A DNA stretch of 64,000 nt from Streptomyces californicus. GTDB taxonomy: Bacteria > Actinomycetota > Actinomycetes > Streptomycetales > Streptomycetaceae. The DNA is taken from contig NZ_JNZZ01000008.1 in the NCBI RefSeq assembly GCF_000717645.1, positions 186,001 through 250,000 on the forward strand. Reading direction: 5' to 3'. Below, one piece after another: positions 56,239-64,000 of the stretch. The notes beneath the pieces are model-generated. The model was not told the origin of the DNA. It ran no database searches and worked only from the letters and a program-made list of their open reading frames with translations. Each line of letters begins with the position of its first letter. Position 1 is the stretch's first letter. Made by a program: the position numbers and the translations under genes.

Positions 56239-57594
56239 GTGACCGAGACCCAGACGAAGACCAGTAGCCCGGAGTTCCGGGCGGCCGCGGGGGCCATCGA
56301 CGGCCTGCGGAACGACCTCCTGCGCGATGTGCTCGCCTACCGGCCGCTGCCGCCGCTGAACCCCGATGGCCGGCTGATACGGCTGCTGCCCGAGGGCCTG
56401 CGCAAAGCCGCCGTCTGGACCCCGCACGCGCTGGTGCTGTTCGCCGCGTTCCTCGTGATGATGGCCGGGTTCAGCCAGTGGGAGTTCCGCCTGCTGATGG
56501 GCCTGCTGCCCGCGATCGCGGTCGCGATGACCCTGGTGCGCCCGGTCGCCGCGTTCTGGGCGTCGATGCTGACGACCGTGGCCTGCGGGGTGCTGGGGAG
56601 CGAGGGGCCGTGGGGGCCGGGCGCCTTCATGGCCCAGCTCGTGGTCCTGGTGGTCGTGGCCGCCCGGACCCGGCCCCGTACGGCCATCTGGATGTGGCTG
56701 CTGACCCTGCTGCTTGGGGTGTTCCTGGAGGGCGGCTCCCCCGCCGTCACCGCGCCGATGGCCACCCTCTCCGCCTTCGCGCTGCTGGTCGTCGCCGTGG
56801 TCCAGATCCGGCGCGCGGCCGAGCACGAGGTCACCGTGCAGCGCACCGTCACCGCCGTCGAACGCGACCGGCGCACGCTGCTGGAGGAGCGCACCACCAT
56901 CGCCCGGGAGCTGCACGACGTGGTCGCCCACCACATGTCGGTCGTCGCGATCCAGGCCGAGGCCGCCCCGTACCGGGTGGAGAACCCGCCGCCGGAGCTG
57001 GAGCAGGCGTTCGTCACCATCCGGGAGAACGCGGTGGCCGCCCTCACCGAGCTGCGCCGCGTCCTCGGGGTCGTCCGGGCGGAGGACTACGAGGCCCCGG
57101 ACGCCCCGCAGCCCACCCTGGCCGTGCTCGACGGGCTGCTGGACAACGTCCGCGAGACGGGCCTGGAGACGGAGAAGGTGATCACCGGGGCCGTCCGCGA
57201 GCTGCCGCAGGGCGTCGAGCTGTCGGCGTACCGGATCGTCCAGGAGGCCCTGAGCAACAGCCTGCGGCACGCGCCCGGCTCCTCCGCCCGGGTCGAGCTG
57301 AGCTACGTCCTCGGCGGGCTGGGGCTGCGTGTGGTCAACGGCCCCCCGCAGGGCCTGGTCAAGCCGTCGCCCGGGGCCGGGCACGGGATCACCGGGATGC
57401 GGGAGCGGGTCGCGATGCTGAACGGCGAGATGACGGCCGGGGCGACGGCGGACGGCGGCTACGAGGTCGCGGTGTTCCTCCCCGTGCCGCTGTCGGAGCA
57501 GCCGGAGGCCCGGGAGGCGGCCGGCGGGCCCGTGGACCGGGACGCGGCGGGCGACGCCGAGACCGTCGTCATCGAACGGGACGGCCGGGCATGA
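56239..57594 (+). CDS. Sensor histidine kinase (NarL-type system)
   Basis: The 451-residue kinase has about five membrane helices (55-195) without a clear extracellular sensor domain. The HisKA_3 dimerisation motif has the phospho-accepting His226 (ARELHDVVAHHMSVVAIQAE), and the ATPase domain shows RIVQEALSNSLRHA and GAGHGITGMRERV. Short loops suggest it senses a membrane-linked signal. Its stop overlaps the response-regulator ATG (ATGA), so the pair is cotranscribed and coupled. GTG is the start. Confidence 0.93.
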   Translation: MTETQTKTSSPEFRAAAGAIDGLRNDLLRDVLAYRPLPPLNPDGRLIRLLPEGLRKAAVWTPHALVLFAAFLVMMAGFSQWEFRLLMGLLPAIAVAMTLVRPVAAFWASMLTTVACGVLGSEGPWGPGAFMAQLVVLVVVAARTRPRTAIWMWLLTLLLGVFLEGGSPAVTAPMATLSAFALLVVAVVQIRRAAEHEVTVQRTVTAVERDRRTLLEERTTIARELHDVVAHHMSVVAIQAEAAPYRVENPPPELEQAFVTIRENAVAALTELRRVLGVVRAEDYEAPDAPQPTLAVLDGLLDNVRETGLETEKVITGAVRELPQGVELSAYRIVQEALSNSLRHAPGSSARVELSYVLGGLGLRVVNGPPQGLVKPSPGAGHGITGMRERVAMLNGEMTAGATADGGYEVAVFLPVPLSEQPEAREAAGGPVDRDAAGDAETVVIERDGRA

Positions 57595-58259
57595 GCGACA
57601 CCGACATCCGGGTGCTGATCGTCGACGACCAGATGATGGTCCGCGAGGGGTTCTCGGTCCTGCTCAACGCGATGCCGGGCATCACGGTCGTGGGTGAGGC
57701 ACTGGACGGCCGGCAGGCGCTCGACCAGGTCGCGGCCCTGCGCCCGGACGTCGTCCTGATGGACATCCGTATGCCGGAGATGAACGGCATCGAGGCGACC
57801 CGCGAGATCGTGGCGCGGGACGCCGACGCGAAGGTCCTGGTGCTGACGACGTTCGACCTCGACGAGTACGTCTACCAGGCGCTGCGGGCCGGGGCCTCGG
57901 GCTTCCTGCTCAAGGACGCCTCGGCACGGCAGCTCGCGGAGGGCGTACGGGTGGTGGCCTCGGGCGAGGCGCTGCTCGCGCCGGCGGTGACCCGGCGGCT
58001 GATCAACGAGTTCTCCAAGCTCGCGGAGGCCCCCCGGCCGCCCGCGCTGGCCCGGATCGGGGACCTCACCGAGCGCGAGACGGAGGTGCTGGTCCTCATC
58101 GCGCAGGGGCTCTCCAACGGGGAGATCGCCTCGCACCTGATCGTCGCCGAGTCCACGATCAAGACGCACGTCAGCCGCATCCTGGTGAAGCTCGGACTGC
58201 GCGACCGGACCCAGGCGGCGGTGTTCGCGTACGAGGCGCGGCTGGTGACGCCGGGGTAG
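57591..58259 (+). CDS. NarL/LuxR-type response regulator
   Basis: The 222-residue regulator has a receiver domain (VLIVDDQMMVREGF, phospho-acceptor Asp58 in VVLMDIRMPEMNGIEAT, and Lys in FLLKDAS) and a C-terminal LuxR HTH (LTERETEVLVLIAQGLSN, GEIASHLIVAESTIKTHVSR). It is the partner of the kinase at 56239-57594. The regulated genes cannot be deduced. Confidence 0.95.
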   Translation: MSDTDIRVLIVDDQMMVREGFSVLLNAMPGITVVGEALDGRQALDQVAALRPDVVLMDIRMPEMNGIEATREIVARDADAKVLVLTTFDLDEYVYQALRAGASGFLLKDASARQLAEGVRVVASGEALLAPAVTRRLINEFSKLAEAPRPPALARIGDLTERETEVLVLIAQGLSNGEIASHLIVAESTIKTHVSRILVKLGLRDRTQAAVFAYEARLVTPG

Positions 58260-58509
58260 GACGGAGGCCGTGGCGCCGGGGTAGGACGGGGACGGTGGCC
58301 CCGGCGCGGCCGCGAGGCCCTGTGCCACGACCCGCCCCGGCGCAAGGCCCGCCCCGCCCTGCCCCGGCACGGCCGTCGCCGCAGGTCGCAGCGGACGCGG
58401 GGCGGGGTGCGGCGGGCCGATCGCGGCGGTGGGATCGGCTCGCGGCGGCGGTGGGCTCGGCTCCGGGCGGACCCCTTGCGGTGGCGGCGGGCGCGGGTAG
58501 CGTCGGATC
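58260..58509. other. Intergenic region before the P450 gene
   Basis: This 250-base gap begins with a direct repeat of ggcgccggggtaggacgg at the end of the response regulator gene and continues as very GC-rich sequence. No gene or clear promoter is seen. Confidence 0.4.
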
Positions 58510-59715
58510 ATGCACGTGTCCTTCGACCCATGGTCGCCCGCGTTCGTCGCCGATCCCTACCCCGCCTACGCCGCGCTGCGGGCCGCCGGCCGGGCGCACT
58601 GGTTCGAGCCGACGGGGCAGTGGCTGATCCCGCACCACTCCGACGTATCGGCCCTGCTGCGCGACCGGCGGCTCGGGCGGACGTATCTGCACCGCTTCAG
58701 CCACGAGGAGTTCGGCCGCACCCCGCCGCCCGCCGCGCACGAGCCGTTCACCACGCTCAACGGGCAGGGCATCCTCGACCTGGAGGCCCCCGACCACCCC
58801 CGGATCCGGCGGCTGATCTCCAAGGCGTTCACCCCACGCACGGTCGAGAACCTGGCCCCGACCGTACGGCGGCTGGCGGCCGGGCTGGTCGACGCGTTCG
58901 TGGCCCAGGGCGGCGGGGACCTGCTGGCGGAGATCGCGGAGCCGTTGCCGGTCGCCGTCATCGCCGAGATGCTGGGCGTCCCCGAGGCGGACCGGGGGCT
59001 GCTGCGGCCCTGGTCGGCGGCGATCTGCGGGATGTTCGAGCTGAACCCCTCACCGGAGACAGCCGAGGCCGCCGTCCGCGCCTCCCTGGACTTCTCCGCG
59101 TACCTGCGCGGGCTGATCGCCGAACGGCGCGCCGACCCCGGCGACGACCTGATCTCGGCGCTCATCGCCGCCCACGACGAGGGCGAGCGGCTGACCGAGC
59201 AGGAGATGATCTCGACCTGCGTGCTCCTGCTGAACGCGGGCCACGAGGCGACGGTCAACACCACCGCCGGCGGCTGGCGCACCCTCTTCCACCACCCGGA
59301 GCAGCTTGCCGCGCTCCGCGCCGACCCCGCGCTGCTGCCCACCGCGATCGAGGAACTGCTGCGCTACGACACCCCGCTGCAGATGTTCGAGCGCTGGGTG
59401 CTGGACGACATCGAGATCGACGGCCAGGTGATCCGGCGGGGTGCGGAGGTGGCGCTGCTGTTCGGCTCGGCCAACCGGGACCCGGAGCGGTTCGCGCACC
59501 CGGACGCCCTGGACCTGTCCCGTACGGACAACCCGCACATCACCTTCGGCGCGGGCATCCACTTCTGCCTGGGCGCCCCGTTGGCCCGGCTGGAGCTGGC
59601 CGCCTCCTTCGGGGAGCTGCTGCGCAAGGCGCCCGCGCTGCGGATGACGGCGGAGCCGGAGTGGCAGCCGGGGTACGTGATCCGGGGGCTGAAGGAGCTG
59701 CGGGTCGAGGTTTAG
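58510..59715 (+). CDS. Cytochrome P450
   Basis: The 401-residue soluble monooxygenase has the I-helix AGHEAT (243-248), EELLRYD (ExxR-type), and the heme loop FGAGIHFCLG with ligand Cys353. The end reads RGLKELRVEV. The Ala-Gly-His-Glu-Ala-Thr form of the I-helix, with His-Glu, is normal for many actinobacterial CYP families. No ferredoxin or biosynthetic gene is adjacent, so redox partner and substrate are unknown. Confidence 0.95.
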   Translation: MHVSFDPWSPAFVADPYPAYAALRAAGRAHWFEPTGQWLIPHHSDVSALLRDRRLGRTYLHRFSHEEFGRTPPPAAHEPFTTLNGQGILDLEAPDHPRIRRLISKAFTPRTVENLAPTVRRLAAGLVDAFVAQGGGDLLAEIAEPLPVAVIAEMLGVPEADRGLLRPWSAAICGMFELNPSPETAEAAVRASLDFSAYLRGLIAERRADPGDDLISALIAAHDEGERLTEQEMISTCVLLLNAGHEATVNTTAGGWRTLFHHPEQLAALRADPALLPTAIEELLRYDTPLQMFERWVLDDIEIDGQVIRRGAEVALLFGSANRDPERFAHPDALDLSRTDNPHITFGAGIHFCLGAPLARLELAASFGELLRKAPALRMTAEPEWQPGYVIRGLKELRVEV

Positions 59716-59747
59716 GCGAGGCGCGGGCGCGGGCCCGTCCGCCGGGT

Positions 59748-60092
59748 TCAGCAGGGCGAGCCGCAGTCCCGGAGCGCCCCGGGCGCGGCCAGCACGTCGA
59801 AGCCGTAGCCGAAGGCGGCCAGGGCAGCGACGGCCGCGAGCAGCCCGAGCGCGGCACGCCGGAGGCGCCGGACGGCGGCGAGCACGGTCAACGCGAGGGC
59901 GGTCCCGCCGAGGACCAGGACGGGCAGGCCGAGCCAGAGGACGGCCGGGTTGGTCTCGCCCTCGAAGGCACCGAGCAGCCCCCGCCTGCCGTACGGGAAC
60001 CAGATGGCGACGCCCGCGAGCGCGCCGAGTACGGCGGCGAGGCAGCCAACGGTTCCGGTGAGGGCGTCGCGCCGCGGATGGTCGGTGTCCAT
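59748..60092 (-). CDS. Small membrane protein, unknown function
   Basis: The 114-residue protein has about three hydrophobic segments (GCLAAVLGALAGVAIWF, AVLWLGLPVLVLGGTALALT, LGLLAAVAALAAFGYGFDVL) and ends GALRDCGSPC with two cysteines. The start is ATG 60092 (MDTDHPRRDALTG). No family is recognised. Confidence 0.6.
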   Translation of the reverse strand: MDTDHPRRDALTGTVGCLAAVLGALAGVAIWFPYGRRGLLGAFEGETNPAVLWLGLPVLVLGGTALALTVLAAVRRLRRAALGLLAAVAALAAFGYGFDVLAAPGALRDCGSPC

Positions 60093-60208
60093 GCTCCGGG
60101 GGACGCGGCCGGGTGCGGGAGCGGTTCCGCCCACTCCCGGATGCGCCGCGCCCCGGACACCCGCCGCTCCAACGCCGGAGGGGCCGGAGACGTGCGGTGC
60201 CCCCGCCC

Positions 60209-60481
60209 CTACGTCAGCGGGTACGAGGAGCGTCCCGACGCCTCGTCGATCTCGTCGTGCGCCTTGGTCAGCAGCTTCATCGCCAGTTCGTTGAGCGCCC
60301 TGGCCCCCGCGATCTCCTCGCCGACGCGCTGCTGGTCGGCGTCCGACGGATGGCGGCTGGCGTAGCCGTGGGCGCGTACTTCCGTTCCGTCGGAGAGGCG
60401 GACGAGCGCCGCGGCGCGTGTGCGATGCGTGTCCTCCTCGAATGCGAGGTCGATGTGCCATCCGACGGCGACTCTGGTCAT
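60209..60481 (-). CDS. DUF1876 family protein
   Basis: The 90-residue protein matches DUF1876: GWHIDLAFEEDTHRTRAAAL, VRLSDGTEVRAHGYASRHPS, RVGEEIAGARALNELAMKLL. The family appears to be the same as DUF1876/dsRBD-like stress proteins of unknown function in actinobacteria. The frame is open far upstream but the ATG at 60481 starts the domain. Confidence 0.88.
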   Translation of the reverse strand: MTRVAVGWHIDLAFEEDTHRTRAAALVRLSDGTEVRAHGYASRHPSDADQQRVGEEIAGARALNELAMKLLTKAHDEIDEASGRSSYPLT

Positions 60482-60525
60482 CGCGAACACCTCCGGGAGG
60501 GTCCTGGCGTCTGTCCGGGCGTCTC

Positions 60526-61404
60526 CTACCAGCGTGCGCCCGCCGCCGCGTCCGCGCTCGCCGGGGCGGGCAGCATCAGCGACCAGGCGCCGGGCCGGAC
60601 CGTCCAGGTACGGGTGCGCACCGGCCCCGCGGTGCGTATGTCGGCCCGGTAGCGGAAGTCCGCGCCGGAGACCGTGACGGCTTCGGCCTCCACCGTGACG
60701 TCCTCGCCCGACGCGGTGCGGACGACGACGTCGGCCAGGCCGCCACCGCCCCGGGAGGTCACCGAGAGGTCCCGGACCGGGGTGTCCAGGTCGCTCAGCA
60801 CCACCCCGTCCGCCTCGATGCGCAGCCGGTGCGTCTCCGGCTGCGCGGCGGCCACCGGGGCCGGGCGGACCAGGGACGTCATGAGCGAGCGGCAGGTGTC
60901 CCAGACGGCGGTGACGCCCACGTGCGGGCTCCGCGCGTCGGGCGGCGGGGGCGGGACCGGGATGCGCAGCCGCCCGAGGACGACGCCGTCGCTGTCGTCG
61001 ACCAGCAGGTCCAGGCGGCGCACCACCCCGTCCAGCGCCGTGCGCGCCGCGGCCACCGCGCCCCGGGGGACGCCGAGGGCGTGGGCCACCTCCAGCGCGT
61101 GCGCGGCGCCGACGGGGATGAGGGAGAGGACGCCGGCGGCCAGCTCCCGTTCGCGGTGCAGCTGGGCCACCGCGCGCAGCAGCGCGTGGTCGTCGCCGAC
61201 CACCACGGGCCGGCGCGAGCCCCGCCGGGACAGGGCCCGCGCGAACTCCTCGGGGGTGTCCGGAAGGCAGATCTTGGCGTGCGAACCGGCGCTCAGCACG
61301 TCCTTGGCGATCCGGACGGACTCGCCGTCGTTCCGGCGGGCGGCCGGGTCGATGACCACCAGGAGCTGGTCGTCGCCGTCGCCGGGGGGCTCTGCAGCCG
61401 ACAC
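60526..61404 (-). CDS. Diacylglycerol-kinase-like (lipid kinase fold) protein
   Basis: The protein has about 292 residues. It has the DAGK catalytic-fold pattern in weakened form: LLVVIDPAARRN at the start, RRPVVVGDDHALLRAVAQLH where kinases have GGDGT, and LSLIPVGAAHALEVAHALGV, where active enzymes have LPxGTxNxxA. The Gly-Asp-Asp-His in place of GGDG suggests loss or alteration of kinase activity. GTG 61404 has GAGGAAGGA upstream. It diverges from purA. Confidence 0.7.
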   Translation of the reverse strand: MSAAEPPGDGDDQLLVVIDPAARRNDGESVRIAKDVLSAGSHAKICLPDTPEEFARALSRRGSRRPVVVGDDHALLRAVAQLHRERELAAGVLSLIPVGAAHALEVAHALGVPRGAVAAARTALDGVVRRLDLLVDDSDGVVLGRLRIPVPPPPPDARSPHVGVTAVWDTCRSLMTSLVRPAPVAAAQPETHRLRIEADGVVLSDLDTPVRDLSVTSRGGGGLADVVVRTASGEDVTVEAEAVTVSGADFRYRADIRTAGPVRTRTWTVRPGAWSLMLPAPASADAAAGARW

Positions 61405-61438
61405 CTCGGTCCTTCCTCGGGTAGCATCTTGGTGCAAG

Positions 61439-61466
61439 AGCCCCTTGCGCTATTGCGCCAGGGGCT
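61439..61466. promoter_or_regulatory. 12-bp hairpin between the lipid-kinase-like gene and purA
   Basis: Arms agccccttgcgc and gcgccaggggct (one mismatch) surround tatt, with TTGCGC and its complement next to the loop. It lies in the divergent region, upstream of both genes, 35 bases before the lipid-kinase-like start. It might be an operator or an attenuator. Confidence 0.45.
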
Positions 61467-61590
61467 TCGTCTATTCCGGGGCACCCGGTTCGACGGCTCA
61501 GGCTCTGTCGTACATCGTCGTGCGGCAGGTACGACCTTGACGTACGCCCCCTGACCTTGGACATGCCCCGCCCGGAAGGGGTGTACGCCT

Positions 61591-62874
61591 GTGCCCGCAC
61601 TTGTGCTGCTCGGTGCTCAGTGGGGTGACGAGGGCAAGGGGAAGGCCACCGACCTGCTCGGTGGATCCGTGGACTATGTGGTGCGCTACCAGGGCGGCAA
61701 CAACGCCGGCCACACGGTCGTCGTCGGCGACCAGAAGTACGCGCTGCATCTCCTCCCCTCCGGAATCCTGTCGCCGGGGTGCACCCCGGTCATCGGGAAC
61801 GGTGTCGTGGTCGACCCGGCGGTCCTGCTCTCCGAGCTGAGCGGTCTGAACGAGCGAGGCGTCGACACGTCCAAGCTTCTGATCAGCGGTAACGCTCACC
61901 TGATCACTCCGTACAACGTCACGCTCGACAAGGTGACCGAGCGCTTCCTCGGGAAGCGCAAGATCGGCACGACGGGCCGGGGCATCGGCCCGACGTACGC
62001 CGACAAGATCAACCGGGTGGGCATCCGCGTCCAGGACCTCTACGACGAGTCGATCCTGGAGCAGAAGGTCGAGGCGGCGCTGGAGCAGAAGAACCAGCTC
62101 CTGGCCAAGGTCTTCAACCGCCGGGCCATCGAGGCCGGCAAGGTCGTCGAGGACATGCTCCAGTACGCGGAGCAGATCAAGCCGTTCGTCGCCGACACGA
62201 CGCTGATCCTGAACGACGCCATCGACGCAGGCAAGGTCGTGCTCTTCGAGGGCGGCCAGGGCACCCTGCTCGACGTCGACCACGGCACGTACCCCTTCGT
62301 CACCTCGTCGAACCCGACGGCGGGCGGCGCCTGCACCGGCGCCGGTGTCGGCCCGACGAAGATCAGCCGCGTCATCGGCATCCTCAAGGCCTATACGACG
62401 CGTGTGGGGGCGGGTCCGTTCCCGACCGAGCTGCACGACGAGGACGGCGAGGCGCTGCGGCGCATCGGCGGCGAGCGCGGTGTCACCACCGGCCGTGACC
62501 GCCGCTGCGGCTGGTTCGACGCCCCGATCGCGCGGTACGCGACCCGGGTCAACGGCCTGACCGACTTCTTCCTCACCAAGCTGGACGTCCTCACCGGCTG
62601 GGAGCAGATCCCGGTCTGCGTGGCGTACGAGATCGACGGCAAGCGCGTCGAGGAGCTCCCGTACAACCAGACCGACTTCCACCACGCGAAGCCGATCTAC
62701 GAGAACCTGCCGGGCTGGTCCGAGGACATCACCAAGGCCAAGACCTTCTCCGACCTGCCGAAGAACGCGCAGGCGTACGTGAAGGCCCTGGAGGAGATGT
62801 CGGGCGCCCCGATCTCCGCGATCGGCGTCGGCCCCGGCCGGACCGAGACGATCGAGATCAACTCGTTCCTGTAG
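61591..62874 (+). CDS. purA: Adenylosuccinate synthetase
   Basis: The 427-residue GTP-dependent enzyme makes adenylosuccinate from IMP and aspartate, committing purine synthesis to AMP. Signature motifs are [55 protein letters not shown], and [17 protein letters not shown] 61591 starts [15 protein letters not shown]. It is a single-gene unit between two hairpins. Confidence 0.98.
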   Translation: MPALVLLGAQWGDEGKGKATDLLGGSVDYVVRYQGGNNAGHTVVVGDQKYALHLLPSGILSPGCTPVIGNGVVVDPAVLLSELSGLNERGVDTSKLLISGNAHLITPYNVTLDKVTERFLGKRKIGTTGRGIGPTYADKINRVGIRVQDLYDESILEQKVEAALEQKNQLLAKVFNRRAIEAGKVVEDMLQYAEQIKPFVADTTLILNDAIDAGKVVLFEGGQGTLLDVDHGTYPFVTSSNPTAGGACTGAGVGPTKISRVIGILKAYTTRVGAGPFPTELHDEDGEALRRIGGERGVTTGRDRRCGWFDAPIARYATRVNGLTDFFLTKLDVLTGWEQIPVCVAYEIDGKRVEELPYNQTDFHHAKPIYENLPGWSEDITKAKTFSDLPKNAQAYVKALEEMSGAPISAIGVGPGRTETIEINSFL

Positions 62875-62886
62875 GCGGTGCCTTGT

Positions 62887-62925
62887 CCGCGGGGCCCGGG
62901 GTCGCACCGACCCCGGGCCCCGCGG
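62887..62925 (+). terminator. Strong terminator after purA
   Basis: A perfect 17-bp stem (ccgcggggcccggggtc and its complement) with a 5-base loop begins 12 bases after the stop. Confidence 0.88.
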
Positions 62926-62966
62926 GCTTGTCGGAGGCGGGATCGCGACGCCCTCTGCCCTCTGGC

Positions 62967-62978
62967 TGGTCTAGACCT
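62967..62978 (+). promoter_or_regulatory. Chitinase-type direct repeat / DasR-like site 1
   Basis: TGGTCTAGACCT matches the 12-bp repeat known in front of Streptomyces chitinase genes and one of the DasR operator (dre) half-palindromes (consensus near TGGTCTAGACCA). It lies about 90 bases before the chitinase frame. Confidence 0.75.
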
Positions 62979-62982
62979 TGAC

Positions 62983-62994
62983 AGGTCCAGACCA
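62983..62994 (+). promoter_or_regulatory. Chitinase-type direct repeat / DasR-like site 2
   Basis: AGGTCCAGACCA is the second copy, starting 16 bases after the first. The paired arrangement is typical for control by GlcNAc metabolism through DasR. Confidence 0.75.
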
Positions 62995-63069
62995 ACGGCG
63001 CTTGGGTGGTGGCCCGTCATGTCGGCGTGCCGGGGTGCTCGGCGTGCCGCGCCGAAGGAGTGAGCAGCT

Positions 63070-64000
63070 CTGAAACGCATCGATCACCTCGCCCGTACCG
63101 CCGTCGCGCGTACCGCCCCGGCTCGTACGGTTGCCGCGCGAACCGCTCTGGCCCGTACCGCCGTCGCCCGTACCGTCAGTGCCGCCGCTGCCCGTGCCGC
63201 GCGCGCCGGGAGGGCCCTGGCCGTGCCGGCGGTCCTGGCCGGGCTCGTCGCCGGGCTCGTCACGGCGGCGCCCGCCGCCTCCGCCGCCCCCGGTGCTCCG
63301 GACGGTGCGCTCTGCGCCCCGCTCCACCGCGCCACGGCCGACTACCGCGCCGGGGACACCGTCTCCCATCACGGCCGCAACTGGAGCGCCAAGTGGTGGA
63401 CCCGGGGAGAGAACCCGGGCGCCGGGAACGCCTGGGCGGACCGGGGCGCCTGCGGCGGCGGGGTCTCCGACTTCGTCGTGAGCGAGGCGCAGTTCGACGC
63501 GATCTTCCCGGACCGCGACCCCTTCTACACGTACCAGGGCCTGATCGACGCGCTCCACGCCTACCCGCGCTTCGCCAACGTCGGTACGCCGCAGACGCGG
63601 GCCCGGGAGGCGGCGGCGTTCCTGACGCACGCGGACTTCGAGTCGGTCGGGCTGAAGTACGTCAAGGAGATCAACGAGGCCAACTACTGGCGCAAGTGCG
63701 ACGACACCCAGCCCTTCGGCTGTCCGGCGGGCCGGGCGGCGTACTACGGGCGCGGCCCGATCATGTTCAGCTGGAACTTCAACTACAAGGCCGCCGGGGA
63801 CGCCCTCGGCCTCGACCTGCTGAACGACCCCTGGCTGGTCGAGCGGGACCCGTCCGTCGCCTGGGCCACCGCGCTCTGGTACTGGAACACCCAGAACGGC
63901 CCTGGCACCATGACCTCGCACGACGCGATGGTCGGCGGCGCGGGCTTCGGCGAGACGATCCGCTCGCTCAACGGCGCGCTGGAGTGCGACGGCGGCAACC
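63070..64000 (+). CDS. GH19 chitinase with CBM5/12-like domain, incomplete at window end
   Basis: The open frame runs off the window. A signal peptide core (VPAVLAGLVAGLVTAAPAAS) follows an unusually long basic stretch of ARTAVARTAPARTVA-type repeats. Then come a chitin-binding domain (ADYRAGDTVSHHGRNWSAKW, WTRGENPG) and the GH19 catalytic domain (SEAQFDAIFPDRDPFYTY, YYGRGPIMFSWNFNYKAAGD, VAWATALWYWNTQNGPGTM). The two catalytic Glu appear kept in DFESVGL and YVKEINEAN. No ATG or GTG lies at the start: an in-frame TGA is at 63061-63063 and the first good candidate is CTG 63070, preceded at 9 bases by AAGGAG. A GTG further in would remove the basic n-region. Confidence 0.85.
   Translation, partial: MKRIDHLARTAVARTAPARTVAARTALARTAVARTVSAAAARAARAGRALAVPAVLAGLVAGLVTAAPAASAAPGAPDGALCAPLHRATADYRAGDTVSHHGRNWSAKWWTRGENPGAGNAWADRGACGGGVSDFVVSEAQFDAIFPDRDPFYTYQGLIDALHAYPRFANVGTPQTRAREAAAFLTHADFESVGLKYVKEINEANYWRKCDDTQPFGCPAGRAAYYGRGPIMFSWNFNYKAAGDALGLDLLNDPWLVERDPSVAWATALWYWNTQNGPGTMTSHDAMVGGAGFGETIRSLNGALECDGGN

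Noticed and set aside
58260..59715. Biosynthetic gene cluster around the cytochrome P450
   Set aside because: Neighbours are a two-component system, a small membrane protein and DUF1876; no synthase, ferredoxin or tailoring genes are present.

Overview
This 64 kb window is chromosomal DNA from a Streptomyces or very close relative. Base composition is very GC-rich, with strong G/C at third codon positions and frequent GTG starts. The gene set is typical: a dnaK-grpE-dnaJ-hspR operon and clpB with HAIR operators, an actinobacterial ETF:menaquinone-oxidoreductase-like Fe-S membrane protein, DUF2617, DUF3151 and DUF1876 proteins, and a GH19 chitinase behind DasR-type repeats. A parS site (GTTTCACGTGAAAC) between pyrE and the aldolase gene, together with core genes (dcd, dnaK, clpB, pyrE, fba, purA), places it in the core part of the chromosome, probably in the origin-proximal half.

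Layout. 1-5.5 kb: a TetR regulator and two secreted multidomain proteins (PA14/fibronectin III; beta-propeller/Ig-like). 5.6-17.4 kb: a mosaic accessory region ending at an intact tRNA-Gly(CCC). Two further copies of the tRNA 3' half lie at 11.77 and 14.57 kb, so the region looks like stacked, decayed insertions at this tRNA. It carries two copies of a ribbon-helix-helix antitoxin gene, each followed by a truncated toxin start; a 1606-residue RHS polymorphic toxin whose stop codon overlaps a DUF6193-type probable immunity gene; a GAF/PP2C phosphatase; DUF998 and DUF4287 genes; and an ECF sigma factor with a SnoaL-like tail. 17.6-24.5 kb: dcd, a phosphoribosyltransferase, a Yip1-like membrane protein, an FG-GAP lipoprotein and the EtfD-like reductase, with several minisatellites between genes. 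24.5-30 kb: a sugar transferase and the heat-shock operon.

30.2-35.6 kb is the most unusual part. Four tandem paralogous LuxR-type regulators face a two-gene unit that encodes a short secreted peptide with a repeated DIGW core and, by ATGA overlap, a 106-residue Rieske-like protein without recognisable iron-sulfur ligands. A 24-bp palindrome lies between the divergent units. Two of the regulators have lost the first part of the DNA-binding domain, and three share an almost identical segment of about 100 bp. A peptide signalling or modified-peptide system is the obvious hypothesis, but nothing in the sequence proves it.

35.7-64 kb is mostly core: PNPOx-like protein, clpB, YbjN-like protein, aminotransferase, DUF2617 with a membrane-fused spermidine-synthase-like protein, CoxG-like protein, aldose epimerase, pyrE, parS, class II aldolase, PatB-like C-S lyase, MFS exporter, DUF3151, a kynurenine pathway set (kynA-kynU plus an alpha/beta hydrolase that could be the formamidase), NmrA-like protein, a two-component system, a cytochrome P450, DUF1876, a lipid-kinase-like protein, purA, and a 3'-truncated GH19 chitinase with no ordinary start codon. 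Many genes are separated by strong GC-rich hairpins that probably terminate transcription.
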